Origin: Pochonia chlamydosporia 170
Lineage: Eukaryota > Ascomycota > Sordariomycetes > Hypocreales > Clavicipitaceae
DNA: 64,000 nt
Assembly: GCF_001653235.2 (NCBI RefSeq)
Contig: NW_019154044.1
Coordinates: 248,001 to 312,000, forward strand
Direction: 5' to 3'
Below, piece by piece: positions 9,977 through 20,588 of the stretch. The notes under the pieces were generated by a model. The model worked only from the letters and a program-made list of their open reading frames with translations, did not search any database and was not told the DNA's origin. The position numbers and the translations under genes were made by a program. Position 1 is the first letter of the stretch. The number at the start of each line of letters is the position of its first letter.

Positions 9977-12900
9977 TTATGATATATTTGTGTTACCTTT
10001 GAGCAGTCTGCGTCGTTGTCGCGGCCTGTTGCATATGTCCGGCGTTTCTCTCCGTTTGTGTGTGCTCTGGCCAAAATATGCGGACCAACCACTCCGCACC
10101 ACTAGCTTACTAAGTGAGGTAGGTGAGCCGCTGATTGGGAAGGCTGACTTTACACCTGGAGCCCTCAATTCAATCTGCAGCAAGTCCCCGGTATAAAAAG
10201 ACAATGACCGTCGCACTCGTCCGCACTCGTCTGTTTCGAATGTGGAAGGGGTGTGCTTGCCGTTGACCAAGATGATAGAATTTCTAAAGCGTTGCGAGAC
10301 TTTCCGGTACGATTTGTCATCCACCGCTCGTACACAAAAGATATGCGCATGAACGTTGAATTTAGACCCTGCTCTTGTAGGAGGCACTTCAAGGTCAAGA
10401 TAAAACAAAGTGGGAAATAACACAGAGACCAGAACTTCTTTGACGAGTTTGTTTAGCTTCTTGTCGTTGTACACCAGAGCCTTGAGAGCGGGAATGGCAG
10501 TTACGTCGTCAAGGCCCGTGGTTTCTGGGAGTTCGACGTCCAGCCTGTAGTTCCTGTCAACTGAGCTTTGTTTTTGGCATCCCATATATTTATCCCAATC
10601 TCTTTTCCCATCCATGCAGGACATGAGTGCGTCATAGAGGCATACTAACCACTTGGGACCCTTTTTCTTTTCTATTTTCGCAGCTGGTGCTGAGTATCCT
10701 GTGCCACCACTTAGTATGAAGTCTGGTTCGTCATCTCCATTTAGAGCTGCGAATTCTGTTCGGGCGAGAAATATGGGATTGTTCTGAATAACCCCAGCGT
10801 CGCAAAATACTTTACCAATGCCCCCACTGTCTCTACCTGCTGCATCAGCTGCCAAAGTCTCGATTCTTTTAGCAGGGAAGTATCTGTAGCCTTCGTCAGT
10901 AATGCCGGCATAATCCTGTCAATGATCTTTAGAACCAGACTGACACTGGGGCCGCTGAGCTGCTTTGGGCACTGTGATTTGTTAGAGACTTTGGAAAAGA
11001 GCGTCATCGAGAGTACCTACACTTCCCAAGTCTCGACTGATTCACAGCCTTCCATCGCACAATAGCCTGCCCTTTCTTCTCCATGTCCATTGTAGTTATT
11101 AAAGAGATGGATGGTCGGCTGATCGGTGTTGGCGGTCAGAACACCAATTTTAGCGCCAATAGTGTGGGCATGTGAGGGGTCAGTGAGTTTCTGGTGTCCG
11201 TGAACATGCTGAAGGGCTTTAGCGATACCGCTGTCAGGGTATATAGAACCAGTAATCAGGGCGAGAATCCACTTGCAGACAGTGCTCTCAACCCGCGGCC
11301 GGAAAGCCTCTAGAGCCAGGCTCTCGAATTCTGCTGCACATCTTCGCGCCGACCAGCCTTCCATGTACAAAGTGAGCAATACTAAAGCACCTAGAGAGGA
11401 CATGTCAGTTGCGAGAGTAGCCCGAAGTTCTGATACAGACGACAAACCGGCGCTTGAGCCATAAACGTGAGTGAAGAACTCCTGAATTGGTATGTCTAGG
11501 TCCAAAGCTTCTTCGATCATGCAGAGTATGGTTATTGGGATTATGCCGCGTCCGCCGCCTCCATCAATGCATAAAATGCTGTGTCCCGCCGTGGGTGGTC
11601 TTACTTTCACATATAGCGCAGCATCTTTGCCGCATAGTATGCAGTCTTCTAATACCAGCAGCCATGGGTCTGACTTATCAGATTTGCCAAAAATGAGCAG
11701 GCAGTTCTCACACAACCAGTGACCGCAGAGTGACTTATATTGCGGGTGCTTAGCCAGACATGCTAAGCATGTCTTATTGCTCCTAATATCAGCCCATCTC
11801 TCAGAATGCTTTTGCAGGGTCGAGAGATGAACTTTAACTGCCGACTTTTCAAAAACAAGGCGTTGAAAGAATTGCTCGAAGTGTTTAGATATCTGATCAG
11901 TAAATGCCCGAGGATGCAGGACACCGCCAGCCAGATCCAGCTGAAACGCACGCCGGCCGGCTTCGAGGCAGGCCTGCTCGTATAGTTTGCAGAAGACTTC
12001 TGCCGGATGGAATACTATCTGGGAAATTAGAGGGGCAAGTACAAGAGTAAATGTGTTGTACGTACAATGCATGCCTGGTGGGTAATGATTCAACAGTATA
12101 CTCGATGCGATGGTTTCAACAGCGAAATCTAACAGGTCTCTAGGAGAAGTAAGCCTCTCGACAAAATTTTGTATATGTAAAGCAAGATCTGGGTTGACTG
12201 GAAAATCTTGCCGGGAAGCGACAATTGGGTCAAACGATATTTCGATATTGCCCATTGCATCGAAAGCCCTGTCGATCAAACACTTCAAATGTTGAACGGA
12301 AAAGAGCTGTCTGAATTGGCAACGCCCTTCCCGGACAGCAGCTGCTTCTCGGCTTAAAATTGGCTGCAAGGCAGCAAAGGTGTGTCCCTTGTTCATCTTG
12401 ACTACACAAAGAGTTGAAAAATAATGGCTCAAGTCATGACTTCCTGAGTCAGTGACGATTCTATTTAAGAGCTTTTCGGCCACTGTCTCTGCAAGTGTTT
12501 CCAGTAGATGGCTTCCATCTAGGACGACTACCAGGCGAGGGAGAAACTTCTTGCGAATATCAGTATTGCATTGCTTTGTCCACCGGGCGATTTGATGCGC
12601 GATATTTCTCAAGTCGTCGTTGCTATAGGAGACGAAGCAAAAGACGTCGCTGAAAGGATATAGCAGATCTGAAAATACGTTATTCTGGACTTCTGGTCCT
12701 GCTTTACCGGCCGAGAGTTGGCATTCTCTTTCCGCAATGCAACAGGACAATTTATTGCCATGCTGTTTGTAAAGACTTGAAGTCGCCACAAGGAGTGGTT
12801 CAGGACTTCCTTCGGATAGATTCAAACAGAACTGACCAGACTGCCTTTTTGGTTTTTCGAAGAAATCAGGGAGCTGTCTACAACCTACCACTGTTACAAG

Positions 12901-13020
12901 ACTTGGGCAATTCTCTACACCAGATAAACTACTGGTGACCTCGCCGAGCCTGGCAGACATGGAAATGGTCGGATGTCGGCCCCCTCGATACCAGAGCCAG
13001 TGGGCGCATTTTTTGGCCAT
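9977..13020 (-). CDS. Stand-alone patatin-like phospholipase with upstream zinc cluster (PLP class)
   Basis: Three exons (13020-11021, 10971-10945, 10883-9977) join over introns 10972-11020 and 10884-10944 to 977 residues with no frame break. The tiny 27-base middle exon is needed to rebuild SSSAAPVYFP, the family's ATSAAPtyF motif. Catalytic parts are present: oxyanion DGGGGRG (about 486-492), nucleophile motif GSSAG (about 521-525) and the catalytic aspartate in FCDAG (about 704). Just before the lipase is a cysteine/histidine cluster with CxxC, CGHWLCENC and CxxCG, probably zinc-binding and RING-like. Residues 1-420 have no recognised domain. Patatins hydrolyse acyl groups from membrane lipids. 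PLP genes are one of the gene classes known to ride on Starships. Confidence 0.85.
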
Positions 13021-13266
13021 ATTGATTGAAGTGGCACTCAGTACAGACAGTATCGCAAAATGAAGATATCAATAGGATTCAGTTTTAATGACTAAACTTT
13101 TGGTAAACCTCTCAGCACCTTCTCCTCGATATATTTATACAATAAAGCAGACGGTAGTTGGTACGGTTTCGACCCTATGAGTAGTGGCACAGTCCGAAAA
13201 CATCACACTGCCGTGTTCACCGGGAGGGAGTCCATTCTCGCCGCAACTCGAATGCTAGAATACATT

Positions 13267-14053
13267 CTAGCTCCAGAATTTCTCGAAATAGCCATTGCGC
13301 CTTGTATTTGCCCTTAGATTCGAATTCAACCTCCACCATAAGCTGGAAGTTCCTTGAATTGGCACACCGCAAATATGTAACTGGCGCTTTCTTCTGTCAA
13401 CTTCGCAAAGTGCTAAACACATAAGAAGTATAAGTATGTCCGATTGGACCCGTTGATCGTGGTTTATCTGCAAGACAGCACTTGTTTTAAACCTAATATG
13501 CCTCGCGAGGATAGCGAGGATCTCATTTGGATTGCAAGTGTCATGCAGCGTGAACCTGCCACCACTGGCATACGAATACGCTGTGCCGTCAGGTGCTAAT
13601 GAGTGAGTGCACTTCCATACAAGCTGTTTCCAGACCTTGTCAGTTGTGTTCGTCGACATCCAGGCCTGCCAATGTCCAAATATTGCTCCGCTGTGTCATG
13701 CCTTCCGGCTCGTCCATATCGCTTATACCAATTTGCATAGTATGAGAGAAACACGGCAAATAGCAAGTTCCTATCACAAGTCCCTTGTTGTCTTGGCCCG
13801 AATGAAGCGTCATTTGGGTGCCTATCATACAGGAAACCATCTCAGCATGAAAACGGCTGCCATCGCTACACGTGATATTGTAGGCGGCACAGAAGATCTT
13901 TTTTTTTTTGATAATGAATTGCTTTGATCGCATGTTACTGACGTTACATGTACTTGGTGAGATTCCCATTGCGATACTTTGATGCAGGGTGATGGGGGAG
14001 TTGATTGTTTGTTTTAACGATGTCGGCAAACGGGTACTTGCAATTTTTGGCAC
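13267..14053 (-). pseudogene. Tubby-like/LURP-one-related fold protein, frame broken
   Basis: Two overlapping minus-strand frames (14053-13640 and 13659-13267) give the two halves of what looks like a small fungal tubby-C-like protein. The first half has the DGSRFHAEM and LHSGQDNKGLVIG strand pattern. The second has VWKQLVWKCTHSLAPDG, then a basic strand and a hydrophobic C-terminal helix. Both frames are open over about 60 bases (13,640-13,699), so a single small insertion or deletion there would restore one protein. No canonical intron joining them was found. Family assignment is by pattern only. It could be a pseudogene, a sequencing indel or an unusual intron. Confidence 0.45.
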
Positions 14054-14497
14054 AGTATGTATAACTTGCTAGCCTTGTTGGCATATCAAGATAGAATATT
14101 GCGACGCGTTTAACCGCAAACAGAGAACGACGCCAGGGGAATTCCAAATATAGACATAATTAAGGGGATGGGATTGTCGATGTACAATTGATTGTGTGTC
14201 CACCCAATTGCACCACCCGCCTAGGTCCAACTAAGAGTAAAGACGCGCGTACAAACAGTGCCTTCTTTAGAAAGCGATGTCCCATTTGCTCCGTGATGGG
14301 AAGCTGATCTGAAATCGTGGCCAATTTCTTTTGCGAAGACGATCTCTGTTCCCGCCACTTACCTCACACATGCTCTCTTATAAATCCTGCCAAAGCGGAA
14401 CTGCTTAGGAGGACTGTTCTCAGACTCAGACAAACATTCAACACTTGGTAGATGCTATGTATTAATATCCCACCTCTTGTGGCTCACTTTCGGCAAC
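14054..14497. other. Intergenic, nothing recognised
   Basis: Divergent promoter region between the tubby-like gene and the hydrolase gene. Confidence 0.4.
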
Positions 14498-15475
14498 ATG
14501 GCAACGGGATCTCACGAAGAAGTTCAAATCCCAACCGTCGACGGCTACCGTCTTCACGGATGGCTTTATCCATCAACGGGGAAAGGCCCAGCCGTAGTCA
14601 TGTCTCCGGGAGTATGTACAACTCTGAACATATCTATGCATATCACTAATAGGTTGTAGTTTCTATGTTTGAAGGAGATGATGCTACCTCAAATAGCCGC
14701 ATACTTCCAAAGGCATAATATTAATGCCCTTATCTACGATCCTCGCGGGTATGGCGAGAGTTCTTCAAATGCTCTAAACGACTTAGATCCTGCGCAACAT
14801 TTGGAGGACTGTATAGACGCTCTAACATTTATAACCAGTCAATCAACAGTTGATCCAGAAAGTGTCGGATATTGGGGCGTGTCATACTCAGGAACACTTT
14901 CTCTTTGTGCGGCAGCAATGGACAGCAGAGCCAAGTTTGTCATCTCATGCTGCCCATGGGTGAAGTACTTTCATGATGAAGATGCTTTAAAATACCTGCA
15001 AATGGCAATGAATGATAGGGTTTTGCGACTTCAGGGAGCAGCGCCTTGTACTATTGCTCTGTACGACGGTCAGCAAACTACCGGACCTTTTTTTCACATT
15101 CCCAGCCGTAAAGGTGCTGAGAAGGCATACAAGTGGGTGTCCAACGTTAAAAGGCACTTCCCTAATTATAGACACTTTGTCACACTTCAAACGCTAGCAA
15201 ATCTCATCAAATGGTCACCATCTGGCCTGATACAACTACGACAATTTATACCAACTCTAATGCTCATTCCGGAAGAAGATCAGCTTTCACCCCCCGATGA
15301 ACAGCTAAAGCTTTTTAAAAGCTTGTCTGGCCCGAAAGAAATGTATGTAGTTAGTGGCGAGGATCATTTTGGTCTGCTCATGGGACCAGAACGGGAGAAG
15401 CTGTTGGGATTGCAAATATCATTTATACTAAAAACCACAAAAAAAGAAACTGGCGTAGTCCGAGGAAACCTGTAG
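14498..15475 (+). CDS. Alpha/beta hydrolase (polyketide-transferase/dienelactone-like group)
   Basis: Exon 1 (14498-14611) and exon 2 (14660-15475) join over a 48-bp intron to 309 residues. The splice rebuilds the expected block VVMSPGFLCLKEMMLP after the first strands. DPRGYGES and the nucleophile elbow YWGVSYSG follow. The charge-relay aspartate lies in PEEDQLSPPDEQ and the histidine in GEDHFGLL. Fungal relatives act as hydrolases or acyl transferases beside polyketide pathways. No polyketide synthase is visible in this window, so the substrate is open. The frame is intact. Confidence 0.8.
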
Positions 15476-17201
15476 AAGGTATTAGAGGGCTAATATTAGA
15501 TTGTTAAAATACTTTAGTATTAATAATAGCAGGTTTGCTTTCTATGGCTGCTTTAACCACCTAACTCGGTGGTATTATTGATACTATTACTGTAAGTATT
15601 GTTGACTAACTATCTAAGTGTCTAACTTTTTGAAATGTAATTTTATATCTAACCTATAAGTCTAGAGTCCGAAGTCGCGGCAAAGCTAGGCAAGCTCTAT
15701 CTCAAGAAGTTATTGTATTTCAGTATGTAATTGTCGCAGTGCTTAAACCTTGCATGCGTCGAGGACCCATTGTAGGAAACATTCTTTTCGTGGTACAAAG
15801 GTCTTTCGGTTTGAGAGTTTTATCTATTGTCTATTGCATGCATAACTTAAATTGTGTAAAGAAGCGTATCAGACCCAAGGTTAGCCAGGAAATTACAGAT
15901 GTATTGCATAACTCATAGTTGTTACTGCAAATTGGGTTTTGGTACCTGTGTGGTACATGGTAGCTCAGTTGCCTACTCTTGCTTCAATAGAAAGCGGACG
16001 CCTTGTTCGCCTTTTGGTGTCGCAATACATACCTTCGCGAGGGCAGGGCTTTAAGTACTTGTAATAATATCCCGCTATTCTTGGAACCGAACCTAGTCTG
16101 CCAGTCGGGATATGAATCAAGCATACGTAACGGACCAAAGGTGAGCCATCTAGTATCTTTAACAGGAAATGCCTCTAAATGGTAGGCATTTAGAGAATTA
16201 GCGCCTCTGGTAGCATCACTGTGGGTGGTTCGCCTCAGGAACGATAGCTCAATAGACTCGATATAGATAGGCTAAAACACCAGGTTAGAACGTGCCGCGA
16301 GTTGCCAGTACTCATGGTCTCGATCTAGGAAGTGGAGAGATAGGCTCTATCTAATGAGGAATTGCACGTAAACTGCTCATTCTTTGGCAAGATGGTTGGT
16401 CACAGCGTTTGAGGCGTTTAATGTAGTTATAGGGAATAAGGAATACAGAGATTCTGAAAGCAATAGCTAGGAGCAGAGCCATAAGCGCTTATTCGGCTCT
16501 CTAGATATCGACGTACTGGTCTCCCCAATTCAAGTTGTCTTGTGAGCTGCCAAGGCCCGTTTGTGTAATACATAACCAGATACAGGAGCCTACCAGGGTC
16601 ATTTTTGATAATGCTGTCAGTGGTACGCACATTCTTTAAGGTACTCCAGGATATGCTTTCCTTCATGCTCGGGAGACGCTATCATAATAGACAACTAACT
16701 GCATTTCCGTCCCTGAATAGGCAACTTACTTTAAATCACTGTCAATAATTATAAAAATGAAGTGAAATAAACCAAATTTATTGCATCAAAATTCTGGAAA
16801 AGCTTCAATGTAAACTGTAATGGACACGTAATAGTGTTAGTATATATCTATAATTGCGACTCTAGCGTCTGTTCGTACTATACTGCTAGGAATAACAGAC
16901 GAATAGGTCGAATGTGTTAAAGACAGGTAACTCAAATTAGTGAAAATACAAATAACGAATAGATATTCTAGGTCCTCTCACACACCGAATCACTCAACCG
17001 CAATGGTCCAAGCGAGTATATTGATCATTGTCTAGGCGACTAAGAACGAGTATCCAATGCTAAGGAAGAAAGAGGAAACAAGACGAGGAAAAGGAGAGCT
17101 CTTAAGCTTAAGAAGTAATGGGAAGCAATCTCGTTTGTGATGGGTCCCGGCCCGGCGGCCGAGCCAACCTGGTGCATCAACATAGCTTACTGTGCCTCCG
17201 A
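15476..17201. other. Long A+T-rich gene-poor stretch
   Basis: About 1.7 kb with many stop codons in all frames. It holds a perfect hairpin (CTCTAAATG-GTAGG-CATTTAGAG) at about 16,172-16,194 and a weak minus-strand frame at 16,427-16,666 without recognisable content. Base composition resembles decayed repeat sequence, but no repeat family was recognised. Confidence 0.4.
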
Positions 17202-17849
17202 TTAAAAGTCCTTTGCAGTGTAAGAAGGGGGTGCTGCCTCATAAGCACACTCAGGAGATGGCCATTGTGAATATGGAGGCGGCGAATCCTCGTTGAACGT
17301 AGTGCATGAGAAGACATTTGGATGCTCGTTGAGATGCTCAACGGTAAATATGCATGTTTGGGTTAGGTGACTTCGATTCTTAGGGCGTTTGGGAAGGGTA
17401 TATCCTAAAACGATCAAAATCGTCAGTAGTGGTCTAAGGAATGCAGATAGACCAGCCATACTAAGGTATAACTTTATCTTATTCATTGCGGAATGGTAAG
17501 AAGAGTTTGTAGCCTCGCTCTCCTCACCATGCTCAATCTCGGGTACAAAGGACAGAGCCCTCATCTTCCGCGAGTAGGTTGTCACAGCGTGTACTGCCTC
17601 CCTGAACTTTTGTCCTCTAGGTTCCGCTGCTTTAGTATTTCTACAAGTATCCCATGTTTTCTTCAGGATGCTGATATTCAGTCGACAGTTGTCTAGTAGT
17701 GTGGAGAAGGAGCATTCGGTCTCGTAATCGCGAATATGGCGCTCTGCTAACAGCCAACCTGCGAAGTATCAGCATTTGAATAGATCATTTATGTTGAGTT
17801 ACACACCATCTCTGCCAATTACTAAACCTTCTGGTAAACCCTCAGGCAT
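17202..17849 (-). CDS. Small single-pass membrane protein with PPxY-type tail motifs, function unknown
   Basis: Exon 1 (17849-17807, starting MPEGLPEGLV) joins exon 2 (17758-17202) over intron 17759-17806 (GTGTGT..TCGCAG) to give 199 residues in frame. The first 100 residues are helical and charged. One hydrophobic segment follows (AFLRPLLTILIVLGYTL). The tail contains SPPPYS and APPSY, of which PPPY is a typical WW-domain ligand used by Rsp5-type ubiquitin ligases and their arrestin adaptors. No family was recognised. The exon join was found by extending the reading frame upstream past the nearest in-frame alternative start. Confidence 0.55.
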
Positions 17850-18437
17850 AATAGGCTGTTAGTGCGACGGCTTTTGATTGAAATACAGCGGAATTCGCCT
17901 CAAGTGTTTTGATTTCGTGTTCAATACACACATGATCAAAGTCCAATGATGGAGGATGTTGAAGCGCTTTTCTTCTGTAAATATTACGGCATAGCCTAGA
18001 GAGGTGTCTATTCTTAGCCCATTAGAGGTGGGCTTTGCCTACGTTTTTGGCCTGGGGTGGTGTCGAAAGTTCCCTAGGGCACACCCTCGGTCATTGGCGT
18101 GATGTGTTGGCAGAGGGCGGCGGAAGAAGCGGATAGTTTGAAATGTCCGACCGCAAGCTTCCTAGACATTCTGTGAGGGCTGGTGTTAATATACATACTA
18201 GCAATACCCTTCCCTACTGTTACGGCACTAAATATTCCTCAACTCGTTGGTATATAGTACCTTGCATTTGTTAGATCAAGGTTTTCAGGTCAGCCCGGAA
18301 TATTAACAGATACGGCAAAGAGGTAGACAATGTGTAAGTGACAAGTCCTAGGTGGGTTCGTTAATTCAATACTCTAAATCAATAGTTCAGATAATCTACT
18401 CACTTTTCAAGGCCCTCACATTGAAGCAGCCCTCACG
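17850..18437. other. Intergenic, nothing recognised
   Basis: Divergent promoter region between two small membrane-protein genes. No recognisable gene. Confidence 0.4.
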
Positions 18438-19349
18438 ATGTGTTTGGTTCTTGATGCCATTGTGTGGGCTCTCGGAGTGGCTGTATTTATTTGCTACTGC
18501 GCCTTCGATCACTCTTCATTGTGGAAGCAGAGCTACGCTCATTCAAACCTGTTCACCCCTGACGGCACAATAATGTCACTTTACTGGTTGGTCCTTTCGT
18601 GTGTTTCTATGTCCTGTGCAAGATTCAACACAACTAAAGGAAAATAGGCTCAACCTCCTCAACCTGCAGTTTGCATCTATCATGAATGGCTTTTTCACAA
18701 AAGTTAATACCTATGTGCAAGATCTCGCAGACATAAGCCATCATTTTATTCTTGATAGTATCCTTTACGCTGCTTTTGTGTTTCTCTTCGTGCATTCTTA
18801 CTTTATTGCTGCTGAGTGCGTCTTATTCTTCAAGCTGGTCAATCTGGCCCTGCTTTATTTCAGAAATCAGAAACTGTCAGTATTGGTTCACTCCTCTTTC
18901 GTGTCTGGACCTCTCGCGTGGAATATCTTTGCTCTGTACTGGGTTGCATCTTGTGTCGTACCTTCAACAAATTCTGCTTCACACATCATGGGATTATTTT
19001 CCGTATCGTCCATTTTAGGCTATGGGCTATTTTTCGGTTTCGCTTACAGGGTGAGTTTCTCCCGCTTGAGTTTGAGACCAACAGCCAACAGGTTGCTTAA
19101 GTATGCCTGCAGGATCATTCTATGAGTCTTTTTTTCAGCGCTATATCGTTGAGCGTTTCCGTTTATCATTTTGTGCACGGTGAGGGCTCTGTAGAGTGGG
19201 TTCCGTCAGCTGCGATAGCCGCCATTCTTTACACGTTAGCCGCGATCCTTGCAACAGCGTCCAACAACATTATGGCGGTGTCGCAAAATTACAGTCACAT
19301 AGACATAGAGAAGACAGCGAGGGTTTCGAGATGTATGCAGAATGCCTGA
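18438..19349 (+). CDS. Multi-pass membrane protein, function unknown
   Basis: Three exons (18438-18598, 18648-19050, 19113-19349) join in frame to 266 residues. Introns are 49 bp (GTGTGT donor, CTAAAG branch, AATAG acceptor) and 62 bp (GTGAGT..CTGCAG). About seven hydrophobic segments are spread over the length. The fragment pattern is like fungal small multi-pass proteins of unknown function such as the DUF1774 group, but this was not established. Start is the first ATG of the hydrophobic exon. Confidence 0.55.
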
Positions 19350-19706
19350 TACGTTTGGGGCGACACGAGTGGTTGATGATATGAGGATGTCCTCAACCAT
19401 GTCAATGGGAGTTGTGCGGGAGGCGTGGAGCTAAATTGACGAAAGACACATTTTTTCCAAATCTGTGTCACTTTACTAAGTATATTTATGTTCGTTCGTA
19501 AAATACAGAACTTGGAACGTGAAGTGTACAACAAGAGTATGGGTGCGGTTGGCCAAGGCAAATCTGTAAATACCAACTAGCAGTGGGATGAAATCACGAA
19601 AGAAAACGGGTGGTAGTGATTTGGTAAGTAATATAAAGAACACATGTTCATGTAAGAAATTTAATTTTTTGAATCTCTGAATAAACGTACGATAATGCGA
19701 CCATTA

Positions 19707-20308
19707 TCACAAAGTAAATCGTAGGATGACCTTGTAAATGGCTAGCGCTGATAACATTATGAAGCCATAACCTATGATCAAACCCCAAGCCACCATAGCA
19801 TCAAACCAACTCATTTCTTTCGACATATAAACACTTGTAAGCACTGATATGAGAGCTATGATAGAATTGAATATACCAGGGCTCTTAGAACGTTAGCAGG
19901 CGGGATGGAATACTCCATGTCTTTATCAACTCACAAAAAAAGCCTACTAATCAGCCAGATGTAGTTGTGTCTCAAAATCCACCATAGCCAGGCAATACCT
20001 AGCCCCCCTATGACACATGATGCTATCGCAATCCCACTAAGTGATCTAGGAAGAGCATGTTGCACCAATCTACCGGGCTGAGAGCCGTTGAGAAGGCCTG
20101 TGCGGTTGATGGCGCGCAACGTCCCCGGGAACACAACATACCCTGCAAGAAGCAACCATTTGAAGATAACAGCTAAGATATTATACCTATCTTTGATAAC
20201 GTGAGATTTAAGAACCATTTCGTCATAAGACCGATGAGGTTTGTTCTGAGCAGCTATGTTTGTTTCAATCTGTCTGGGGTCGCCATTTTGCTGAGTTTTA
20301 GCGCCCAT
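19707..20308 (-). CDS. Conserved fungal membrane protein, about four helices, function unknown
   Basis: Exon 1 (20308-19935) and exon 2 (19881-19707) join over a 53-bp intron with a CTAAC branch site to 182 residues. The block YDEMVLKSHVIKDRYN before the first helix is familiar from small conserved ascomycete membrane proteins without assigned function. Four hydrophobic segments follow. Exon 2 is too short to appear as an independent reading frame, and was found from the donor GTGAGT at the end of exon 1. Confidence 0.6.
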
Positions 20309-20588
20309 GTTTTGATGCTTTTCTTCGAAATAATCAACTTACTTTAATGCACGTCTTTTTGGGTATTAAAAAGGGAAAGATAGGGCACGAAAAGGAGAGG
20401 CAGACAGTTTAGGTTTGCGAAGGATATGACACCTGGCTTTATAAAGTTAGATGTGCTGTGGACGATATCGTTTCCCTAGTAGCCAAATTCAGACACACGC
20501 TGCCGATTTCTTTTTCAACTCCCCCACTTCCTCTTATCATCGTATGCAACAAATTAGTTTGTGCTACTCCATGTAGGCAATTTACAAC

